From assembly GCA_028713915.1 (NCBI GenBank), contig JAQTNK010000022.1:1-64000 (forward strand): DNA of 64,000 nt, in the 5' to 3' direction. The notes beneath the pieces were generated by a model that saw only the letters and a list, made by a program, of their open reading frames with translations, was not told the origin of the DNA and did no database searches. The first letter of the stretch is position 1; each line of letters begins with the position of its first letter. A program made the translations under genes and the position numbers. Of the stretch, positions 1-6,955 are shown piece after piece. This DNA is from Rhodocyclaceae bacterium. Lineage in GTDB: Bacteria > Pseudomonadota > Gammaproteobacteria > Burkholderiales > Rhodocyclaceae.

Positions 1-1893
1 GACCTGGTCGAGCCGCTGCCAGCCGGCGTCGCCGTCCGCGGGCTCGCCGGCGCGTCCCGGCGCGGCGCCGAGCGCGTGCTCTACCATTCGCTGCCGAACG
101 TGCCGCGCACCGCCGCCAGCGACGCGCACCGGCAGATCGAGCCGGTGGGCGGCGAGTCGTGGCTGCTGGAAGCCGCCAGGATCAGCACCTATGCCGATGA
201 CATCGACCGCGACCGTTCGCGCCTGGTGCTGGCGCTCGGCGTGCTGGCGACCTTGCTGTTGGCGCTGGTGGTCCGGCTGTTGGCGGTGCGCGGCGCCTTG
301 GCGGAGGCGCGGGCGCAACAGATGGCGGCGGCGCTCCATGCCAGCGAGGCGCGCTACGCCGAGGCGATGGAGACCACCACCGACGGCCTTTGGGAGCGCG
401 ACCAGGCCAGCGGCGTCTCGCGCGTCTCGCCGCGCTTCGAAGCCCTGCTCGGTCACGCCGGCGGCAGCTTCGCGCGGCAGAACCGCGATCCCGTCGAACT
501 CGTGCACCCCGACGATCGGCTGCGCCTGCGCCAGACGACCATCGCCCATCTCGCCAGCGACACGCCGTACGTCGTCGTCCTGCGCATGCGCCATGCCGAC
601 GGCCATTACCTCTGGGTGCGGCTGCGCGGCCGCGCCATCCGCGACGACGCCGGCCGCGCCGTGCGCCTGATCGGGTCCATTGCCGACGTCTCCGATCTGC
701 AGCAGGCGCTGGAGCGCTTTCGCGACCTTTCGCAAATGGCCACCGACTGGTTCTGGGAGCAGGATGCAGACTACCGCTACACCAGCTTTTCGGAGAGCCT
801 GGACCGGCATACCGGCATCGAAACCGCGGCGCTGATCGGCAAGCGGCGCTGGGAGCTGCCGATCGACGGCGATCCCGCCGTCATGGCGGCGCACCGGGCG
901 CTGGTCGAATCGCACCAGCCGTTTCGCGACTTCGAATACCGCGTCGATGCCGGTGCCGGCGACTGGCACTGGTTCAGCGTCACCGGCAAGCCGCTCTACG
1001 ACGACGGCGGGCGCTTCCTCGGCTATCGCGGCACCAGCACCGACATCTCGGCGCACAAGCGCCTGGAAGAGGAACTGCGCGGCCACCGCGACAACCTGAA
1101 AGCCCTCGTCGAAGCCCAGACGGCCGACCTCGTCAAGGCCAAGGAAGCCGCCGAGCAGGCGAGCTTCAGCAAGTCGGAATTCCTCGCCAACATGTCGCAC
1201 GAATTACGCACGCCGATGCACGCCATCCTGTCGTTCGCCGGCCTCGGCCGCGACAGGGCGCTGACGGCGGCGCCGGCCAAGCTGGCCGAATACTTCAGCC
1301 GCATCTACGCGAGCGGCGAGCGCCTGCTGCAACTGGTCAACGATCTGCTCGACCTGTCCAAGCTCGAAGCCGGCAAGATGCCGATCGACGCCGGCAGCGT
1401 CGATCTGGCGCAACTGGCGCGCGAAGTCGCCCACGATCTCGAGGCCATGATCGAGGCCCGTCACCAGCGCCTGCTGTTCGCCCCGCCGCACTGCAATACG
1501 CATGTCGGCGGCGATGCCGTGCGCCTGGCCCAGGTGGTGCGCAACGTTCTTTCCAACGCGCTCAAGTTCACCCCGGCCGGCCGCCACGTCATGGTCGAGT
1601 TCGCCGCGGCGGAACTGCCCGGCGGGCGCCGCGCCGAGGATAGCGGCATGCTGCCGGCGCTGCGCATGACGATTGCCGACGACGGCATCGGCATTCCCGA
1701 AGCGGAACTGGAAACCGTCTTCGACAAGTTCTTCCAGAGCAGCAAGACGCGCACCGGCGCCGGCGGCACCGGGCTCGGGCTCGCCATCTGCAAGGAAATC
1801 GTGCTGGCCCACCGCGGTACAATCGCGGCGCGCAATCGCCCCGAGGGCGGCGCGGCCTTCGACGTCATCCTGCCCCGAGGAAGTCACCCATGA
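1..1893 (+). CDS. PAS-domain sensor histidine kinase, 5' end outside window
   Basis: The frame is open from base 1, so the gene starts upstream; 630 residues are visible. The first ~75 residues look like the end of a periplasmic sensor region, followed by a hydrophobic membrane helix at about residues 76-97. Two PAS domains follow (about 120-240 and 242-360), then a HisKA dimerisation domain with the phospho-acceptor in MSHELRTPMH (His near visible residue 400), and an HATPase domain with NVLSNALKFT, DDGIGIP and GTGLGLAI. There is no receiver domain. Its stop overlaps the next gene by 4 bp, so it is probably the input kinase for the two receiver proteins downstream. The sensed signal cannot be read from the sequence. 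Confidence 0.93.
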   Translation, partial: DLVEPLPAGVAVRGLAGASRRGAERVLYHSLPNVPRTAASDAHRQIEPVGGESWLLEAARISTYADDIDRDRSRLVLALGVLATLLLALVVRLLAVRGALAEARAQQMAAALHASEARYAEAMETTTDGLWERDQASGVSRVSPRFEALLGHAGGSFARQNRDPVELVHPDDRLRLRQTTIAHLASDTPYVVVLRMRHADGHYLWVRLRGRAIRDDAGRAVRLIGSIADVSDLQQALERFRDLSQMATDWFWEQDADYRYTSFSESLDRHTGIETAALIGKRRWELPIDGDPAVMAAHRALVESHQPFRDFEYRVDAGAGDWHWFSVTGKPLYDDGGRFLGYRGTSTDISAHKRLEEELRGHRDNLKALVEAQTADLVKAKEAAEQASFSKSEFLANMSHELRTPMHAILSFAGLGRDRALTAAPAKLAEYFSRIYASGERLLQLVNDLLDLSKLEAGKMPIDAGSVDLAQLAREVAHDLEAMIEARHQRLLFAPPHCNTHVGGDAVRLAQVVRNVLSNALKFTPAGRHVMVEFAAAELPGGRRAEDSGMLPALRMTIADDGIGIPEAELETVFDKFFQSSKTRTGAGGTGLGLAICKEIVLAHRGTIAARNRPEGGAAFDVILPRGSHP

Positions 1894-2813
1894 ACAGCAG
1901 CGCTAGGGCATACGAGCTTCCCGCGAGCCGCTGGCATGTGCTTGCCGTCGACGACGAGCCGCTCAATCTCGAGATCATCCGCGAATACCTCGACGATCCG
2001 CGCATCGACCTCGACCTCGCGCCGAATGCCGAGCGGGCGTGGCTGCGGCTGCAGGCCGCGCCGACGCCCTACAGCCTCGCCATCGTGGACCGCATGATGC
2101 CGGGCATGAACGGCATCGAGCTGCTGCGGCGCATGAAGACCGATGCGCGCTTCCGCCATATTCCCGTGATCATCCAGACGGCGGCGACGGCGCCCGAGGA
2201 AGTGCGCGAAGGCATCGAGGCCGGCGCCTACTACTACCTGACCAAGCCCTACCAGCCGGCAGCGCTGCTCGCCATCGTGCGCGCGGCGTTGGCCGACATC
2301 GCCGACCAGGCGGCGGCGCAGCGCGTCGCCGAGCAGGCCGAGACGCTGTGCCTGATGGATGCCGCCGAATTCACTTTCGCCACCCTCGACGACGCCAGCC
2401 GCATCGCCGGCCTGCTGGCGTCGCTGTGTCCGGCGCCCGACACCGCGGCGCTGGGCCTGACCGAACTCATGGTCAACGCCATCGAGCACGGCAACCTCGG
2501 CATCAGCTATGCCGAGAAGTCGCGGCTCAAGCGCGAGGACACCTGGGAAGCCGAGATCCGTCGCCGCCAGGCGCTGGCCGAGCACCGCGCCAAGCGGGCG
2601 CGCGTCGCCATGCGGCGCAGCGCCGACGAGATCGTGTTCACCATCAGCGACGAGGGCGCCGGCTTCGATGCGCGCCGCTATCTCGATTTCGAGCCCGAGC
2701 GCGCCTACGATCCGAACGGCCGCGGCATCGCCATGGCGCGGCGGATGAGCTTTTGCCGCGTCGAGTATTGCGGCTGCGGCAATCGGGTCGTCGCCGCAGT
2801 GGCCCTGGCCTAG
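1890..2813 (+). CDS. Response regulator with C-terminal RsbW-like ATPase domain
   Basis: A 307-residue protein. An N-terminal receiver (about 15-135) carries acidic residues VDDE, the phospho-acceptor Asp67 in IVDRMMPG and Lys119 in TKP. The C-terminal half (about 160-305) is a GHKL ATPase of the anti-sigma/RsbW type: N box LTELMVNAIEHGN, G1 ISDEGAGFD and G2 NGRGIAMARRM. It lacks a HisKA domain, so it is not an ordinary kinase; serine kinase or anti-sigma activity is inferred from the family. The ATG overlaps the upstream kinase stop (ATGA), which supports translational coupling and makes it a likely phosphotransfer target. Confidence 0.88.
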   Translation: MNSSARAYELPASRWHVLAVDDEPLNLEIIREYLDDPRIDLDLAPNAERAWLRLQAAPTPYSLAIVDRMMPGMNGIELLRRMKTDARFRHIPVIIQTAATAPEEVREGIEAGAYYYLTKPYQPAALLAIVRAALADIADQAAAQRVAEQAETLCLMDAAEFTFATLDDASRIAGLLASLCPAPDTAALGLTELMVNAIEHGNLGISYAEKSRLKREDTWEAEIRRRQALAEHRAKRARVAMRRSADEIVFTISDEGAGFDARRYLDFEPERAYDPNGRGIAMARRMSFCRVEYCGCGNRVVAAVALA

Positions 2814-2834
2814 GCCGCGGCTATAATCGCCGCC

Positions 2835-4415
2835 ATGGCATCACCCACGGAACAGGGACAGCCGGTCCCGGCGGCGCAAGACCCCGAAGTGCCGCTCAAG
2901 GTGCTGGTGGTCGACGACACCGCCACCAACCGCCAGATCCTCCAGGTCTTCCTCCGGAAGCTCGGCTTCCAGGTGGATGTCGCCGTCGACGGCGCCCAGG
3001 CCGTCGAACGCTTCAGCGACGGCAACCCCGACCTCGTGCTGATGGACGTCATGATGCCGGTCATGGACGGCTACGAGGCGACGCGGCGCATCAAGGCGCT
3101 GTGCGGCGACGGCTGGGTGCCGGTGGTCTTCCTCTCGGCGCTCGACAAGGAAGAAAGCCTCGTCATGGGGCTCGATGCCGGCGGCGACGACTACCTGCAC
3201 AAGCCGGTGAACTTCGTCGTTCTCGACGCCAAGCTGCGTTCGCTGAAGCGCGCCATCCGCCTGCAGCGCGCGCTCGACGAGAACCGCCGCCGCACCCAGG
3301 CGATTTCGGACAACGTCATCGACGGCATCATCACCATCGACGAGCGCGGCATCATCCAGACGGTGAATGCCGCGACCACCCGCATCTTCGGCCATGCCGC
3401 CGAGGAGATGATCGGCCATGACGTAGGCATGTTGATGCCCGGCGCCTACCGCAGCGCCCACAGCGGCCAGATGGCGCGCTACCTGGCCGGCGGCACGGCG
3501 CATCTGGTCGGCAAGGGGGCGCGCGCCGTCGAAGGCCTGCGCAAGAACGGCACCGCTTTCCCGCTCGACGTCGGCATCACCGAACTGCGCTTCGAAGGGC
3601 GCCGGCTGTTCGTCGGCATCGTCCGCGACGTCACCGAGGCGCGCGCCGCCGAGCGGCTGCTGCACGAGAACGCGACGCGCCTGCAGCAATATCACGACAC
3701 GCAGGAAGAGGAAAACGCGCTCGCCCAGCGCATCATGGACCGGCAAATGAGCCGCCCCAGCCTGTCCGATCCGCTCATCCGGCACTGGATCGCGCCGGCC
3801 GCCAATTTCAGCGGCGACGTCATCGCCGCCGCGCGCACTCCCGAAGGCCATCTCTGCGTGCTGCTGGCCGACGCCACGGGCCACGGCCTCGCCGCCGCCA
3901 TCAGCACGCTGCCGGTGCTGACGGTGTTCTACGGCCACGTCGAGCAGGGCTATCCGCTCGGCTATATCGTCAAGGAACTGAACCGCTACCTGTGCGCGAC
4001 CATGCCGTCGGGACGCTTCGTCGCCGCCAGCCTGCTGTGCGTGGACGAAGGCGCGCAGCGCGCCCGCCTCTGGCAGGGCGGCATGCCCGACATCCTGCTG
4101 CTCGATGCGCAAGGCGGGACGAAGACGCATTTCGCCGCCCAGCACCTGCCGCTCGGCATCGTCGAATTCGACGAAGACATGGCGGCCATCACGGAAATCG
4201 AATTGCAGCCCGACGACCAGTTCGTGCTCTTTTCCGACGGCTTGATCGAGGCCGCCGACGCCGCCGGCGAGCAGTTCGGCCTGGCGCGGCTCCAGGAGGT
4301 GCTGGCGAAGGCGCCGGCCGCGCAGCGGCTCGACGCCGTGCGCGCCAGCGTCTATGCGCACGCCGGCCTCGGCCAGCTCCACGACGACGTTTCGCTGCTG
4401 CTGGTCGGCGCCTAG
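2835..4415 (+). CDS. Response regulator REC-PAS-SpoIIE (PP2C-type phosphatase)
   Basis: A 526-residue cytoplasmic protein. The receiver (about 20-145) has phospho-acceptor Asp71 in LMDVMMP and Lys in LHKP. A PAS domain (about 150-270, beginning AISDNVIDGIITID) and a short helical linker follow. The C-terminal SpoIIE/PP2C phosphatase domain (about 310-525) keeps metal-binding motifs FSGDVIAA, LADATGHG and LFSDGLIEA plus the terminal HDDVSLLLV. Proteins of this layout (RsbU/RssB-like) dephosphorylate STAS-domain anti-sigma antagonists. With the RsbW-like protein just upstream it provides the opposing enzyme of a partner switch. A TATAAT hexamer lies at 2822-2827, only 8 bp before the ATG, without a clear -35. 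Confidence 0.9.
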   Translation: MASPTEQGQPVPAAQDPEVPLKVLVVDDTATNRQILQVFLRKLGFQVDVAVDGAQAVERFSDGNPDLVLMDVMMPVMDGYEATRRIKALCGDGWVPVVFLSALDKEESLVMGLDAGGDDYLHKPVNFVVLDAKLRSLKRAIRLQRALDENRRRTQAISDNVIDGIITIDERGIIQTVNAATTRIFGHAAEEMIGHDVGMLMPGAYRSAHSGQMARYLAGGTAHLVGKGARAVEGLRKNGTAFPLDVGITELRFEGRRLFVGIVRDVTEARAAERLLHENATRLQQYHDTQEEENALAQRIMDRQMSRPSLSDPLIRHWIAPAANFSGDVIAAARTPEGHLCVLLADATGHGLAAAISTLPVLTVFYGHVEQGYPLGYIVKELNRYLCATMPSGRFVAASLLCVDEGAQRARLWQGGMPDILLLDAQGGTKTHFAAQHLPLGIVEFDEDMAAITEIELQPDDQFVLFSDGLIEAADAAGEQFGLARLQEVLAKAPAAQRLDAVRASVYAHAGLGQLHDDVSLLLVGA

Positions 4416-4444
4416 CCCGTCGCACCGGCGACATACGGCGTGGC

Positions 4445-4450
4445 TATAAT
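4445..4450 (+). promoter_or_regulatory. Putative -10 box (TATAAT) before the DUF4202 gene
   Basis: A perfect TATAAT, within TGGCTATAATC, lies 26 bp before the ATG at 4477, with a GAGGAG ribosome site between. No convincing -35 is visible at 16-18 bp upstream, so this would be a weak or activator-dependent promoter. Confidence 0.4.
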
Positions 4451-4476
4451 CGAAACTTTCGAGGAGACCTGCCATC

Positions 4477-5094
4477 ATGACGACGATATCCGATCCGCAA
4501 CGCTTCGCCCGCGCCATCGCGCTGTTCGACGCGGCCAATGCCGAAGACCCGAACCAGGAAAGCGCGGACGGCAAGACGTGGCCGAAGGAGCTGCTTTATG
4601 CCATGCGCATGAGCGAGATGCAGCAGCGCTTCGCCCCCGACGCGTCCGAAGCGGTGCGCCTGGCGTGCCGCGCGCAGCATATCCAGCGCTGGAAGACGCC
4701 GCGCAGCGCCTACCCGATGACGCCCGAGGGCTACCAGGCCTGGCGCACCGGGCTCTATAAATTCCACGCCGACACCGCCGGCAGCCTGATGCAGCAGGCC
4801 GGCTACGACGACGAGATGATCGAGCGCGTCAAGAAGGTGATCGGCAAGCGCGGCCTCAAGGTCAATCCCGAAACGCAGCTTATGGAAGACGTCGTCGACC
4901 TCGTCTTCATCGAGCACTACATGCTCGGCTTCGCCGGCCAGAAGCCCGACTATTCGGAAGAGAAGTGGCTCGACATCATCCGCAAGACCTGGAAGAAGAT
5001 GTCGGAAGCCGGCCACGCCTTTGCCGTCTCGGGCAAGATCAAGCTGCCCGAAGCGCTGGTGCCGCTGATTCTCAAGGCGGTGCAGGGCGCCTGA
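4477..5094 (+). CDS. DUF4202 domain-containing protein
   Basis: A 205-residue soluble protein matching the DUF4202 family in length and in characteristic blocks such as RFARAIALFDAANAEDP, ACRAQHIQRWKTPRS and MEDVVDLVFIEHYM. The His/Asp-rich conserved positions (AQHIQRW, LVFIEHY) suggest an HD-like all-helical fold, but the biochemical function is not established. It has its own -10-like box and ribosome site and lies 29 bp before a HIBADH-family dehydrogenase gene. Confidence 0.85.
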   Translation: MTTISDPQRFARAIALFDAANAEDPNQESADGKTWPKELLYAMRMSEMQQRFAPDASEAVRLACRAQHIQRWKTPRSAYPMTPEGYQAWRTGLYKFHADTAGSLMQQAGYDDEMIERVKKVIGKRGLKVNPETQLMEDVVDLVFIEHYMLGFAGQKPDYSEEKWLDIIRKTWKKMSEAGHAFAVSGKIKLPEALVPLILKAVQGA

Positions 5095-5123
5095 GCGGCG
5101 GCAGTCAGTTCGCGGAGGTCATC

Positions 5124-6002
5124 ATGGAAATCGGCTTCATCGGTCTCGGCCTCATGGGGCGCCCGCTGGCGCGGCACCTGGCGCAGGCCGGACATGCGCT
5201 GCACCTGTGGGCGCGCCGCCCGGCGTCGCTGGAACCCTTCCATGACGTCGCCGCGACCTGCCACGCCAGTCCCGCGGCGGTCGCCGCCCATGCCGAGGTC
5301 GTGTTCACGATGGTCGCCGACGCGCCCGACGTCGAGGCCGTCGCGCTCGGCGTCGACGGCCTCGACACCGGCGCGCACGCAGGCCTGATCGTCGTCGACA
5401 TGTCGACGATCGCGCCGGCGGCGGCCCAGCGCATCGGCGCGCGGCTGGCGCAGCGCGGCATCGAATTCCTCGACGCGCCGGTGTCCGGCGGCGAAGTCGG
5501 CGCCATCAATGCCGCGCTCACCATCATGGTCGGCGGCAAGCCCGAAGTCTTCGCGCGCGTCAAGCCGCTGTTCGACAAGATGGGCAAGTCGGTGACGCTG
5601 ATCGGCGGCATCGGCGCCGGCCAGGTCGCCAAGGCCTGCAACCAGATCCTCACCGGCGTCGGCGTCGCCGCGGTGGCCGAGGCGCTGAACTTCGCAACCC
5701 GGAGCGGCGTCGATGCCGCCCGCGTGCGCGAGGCGCTGCTCGGCGGCTTCGCCTACAGCCGCACCCTGGAGAACCACGGCCAGCGCATGCTCGATCGCAA
5801 CTTCAAGCCCGGCTTCAAGTCCTGGATGCACCAGAAGGACTTGCGCATCGTCATGGAGGAAGCCCATCGCCTCGGCCTGATGCTGCCGTCGGCGGCCGCC
5901 ACGGCGCAGATGTTCAACGCCATGGTCGGCTCCGGCCTCGGCGAAGAGGACTCGGTGGCGATGCTGAAGCTGCTGGAACGCATGAGTGGGCGGGACGATT
6001 AA
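5124..6002 (+). CDS. NAD(P)-dependent beta-hydroxyacid dehydrogenase (HIBADH family), copy 1
   Basis: A 292-residue enzyme of the 3-hydroxyisobutyrate / tartronate semialdehyde / glyoxylate reductase family. The ATG at 5124 is chosen because the Rossmann motif IGFIGLGLMG starts right after it and GGAGG lies upstream; the open frame extends further 5' but that part is not protein-like. It also has the substrate-binding block DAPVSGGEVGA and the catalytic lysine in AGQVAKACNQ. Substrate specificity cannot be assigned; a gamma-hydroxybutyrate or glyoxylate/succinic semialdehyde reductase is possible. A paralogue lies directly downstream across a palindromic repeat. Confidence 0.88.
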   Translation: MEIGFIGLGLMGRPLARHLAQAGHALHLWARRPASLEPFHDVAATCHASPAAVAAHAEVVFTMVADAPDVEAVALGVDGLDTGAHAGLIVVDMSTIAPAAAQRIGARLAQRGIEFLDAPVSGGEVGAINAALTIMVGGKPEVFARVKPLFDKMGKSVTLIGGIGAGQVAKACNQILTGVGVAAVAEALNFATRSGVDAARVREALLGGFAYSRTLENHGQRMLDRNFKPGFKSWMHQKDLRIVMEEAHRLGLMLPSAAATAQMFNAMVGSGLGEEDSVAMLKLLERMSGRDD

Positions 6003-6085
6003 CCGCCAGGGACGCCAGGGACGCTAAGGGAGGCAATGCAAGCTTTCCTTCGGTTTTCCTTTGCGTCCGCCGCGTCCGTGGCGGT
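6002..6085 (+). repeat. Palindromic intergenic repeat between two paralogous dehydrogenase genes
   Basis: Two 30-bp arms (6002-6031 and 6056-6085) are inverted repeats of each other with about 24 of 30 positions matching, around a 24-bp centre. Each arm contains the short motif GGACGC twice. The element occupies almost the whole gap between the two dehydrogenase genes and ends 6 bp before the second ATG, so a hairpin in the mRNA could influence translation there. It resembles dispersed REP-like intergenic palindromes; whether it recurs elsewhere in the genome cannot be seen here. Confidence 0.7.
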
Positions 6086-6091
6086 GAACTC

Positions 6092-6955
6092 ATGAAGCTG
6101 GGCTTCATCGGCCTGGGCGTCATGGGCGGCCCGATGGCGCAGCACTTGCTGCGCGCCGGTCATGAGCTCGGCGTCTGGGCGCGGCGGCCCGCAGCGGCGC
6201 AAGCGCTGGTCGACGCCGGCGCACAATCCTTCCCGACGCCGGCCGCGCTCGCCGAACATGTCGATGTCATGTTCATCGCCGTCACTGCCGGCGCCGATGT
6301 CGAGCAGGTGGCGCTCGGCGCCGACGGCTTGATCCACGGCGCCCGGCCGGGCTGCGTGATCGTCGACCACAGCACCGTCGCGCCGGCGACGGCGCGCGCG
6401 CTGGCCGCGCGTTTCGCTGCGCGCGGCGTCGATTTTCTCGATGCGCCGGTCTCCGGCGGCGGCGCCGGCGCGCGCGGCGCCACGCTCGCCATCATGGTCG
6501 GCGGCGCAGCCGGGGCGCTCGACCGGGTGCGCCCGCTGCTCGATGTGCTCGGCACGACCATCGTCCATGTCGGCGCCAGCGGCGCCGGCCAGGTCGCCAA
6601 GGCCTGCAACCAGCTGACCATGGTGGCGGCGATCCAGGCCTGCGCCGAGGCGGCGCGGCTGGCGGCGGCGCACGGCATCGACTTCGGCCGCGTGCGCGCG
6701 GCGCTGCTGGCGGGTTCGGCCGCCTCGCGCGTGCTCGACGTCTTCGGCGACAAGATGGCGCGGCGCGATTTCCGCGCCGGCGTCGAAGCGCGCCTGCACC
6801 ACAAGGATTATGCCATTGCCATGGACGCGGCGGCGCGCGCCGGCTGCCCGCTGCCGCTCTCGGCTCCGGTCTGGCAGCAGCTCAACGCGCTGATGGCGCG
6901 CGGGCTGGGCGGCGAGGACACGGCCGGCCTGCTGCGCTTGCTGGAGATGCCATGA
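6092..6955 (+). CDS. NAD(P)-dependent beta-hydroxyacid dehydrogenase (HIBADH family), copy 2
   Basis: A 287-residue paralogue of the preceding gene. It has the same landmarks: IGLGVMGGPMAQHLL at the N-terminal Rossmann fold, DAPVSGGGAGA, and AGQVAKACNQL with the catalytic lysine. Overall it aligns end to end with copy 1 but with many substitutions, so this is an old duplication or two acquisitions. The ATG lies 6 bp after a palindromic repeat, with only the weak GGTGAA as a ribosome site. Its stop overlaps the next gene start (ATGA). Substrate unknown. Confidence 0.87.
   Translation: MKLGFIGLGVMGGPMAQHLLRAGHELGVWARRPAAAQALVDAGAQSFPTPAALAEHVDVMFIAVTAGADVEQVALGADGLIHGARPGCVIVDHSTVAPATARALAARFAARGVDFLDAPVSGGGAGARGATLAIMVGGAAGALDRVRPLLDVLGTTIVHVGASGAGQVAKACNQLTMVAAIQACAEAARLAAAHGIDFGRVRAALLAGSAASRVLDVFGDKMARRDFRAGVEARLHHKDYAIAMDAAARAGCPLPLSAPVWQQLNALMARGLGGEDTAGLLRLLEMP

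Noticed and set aside
2822..2827. TATAAT as a promoter for the REC-PAS-SpoIIE gene
   Set aside because: It lies only 8 bp before the ATG with no -35, which would give an almost leaderless mRNA; the upstream overlapping genes make read-through more likely.
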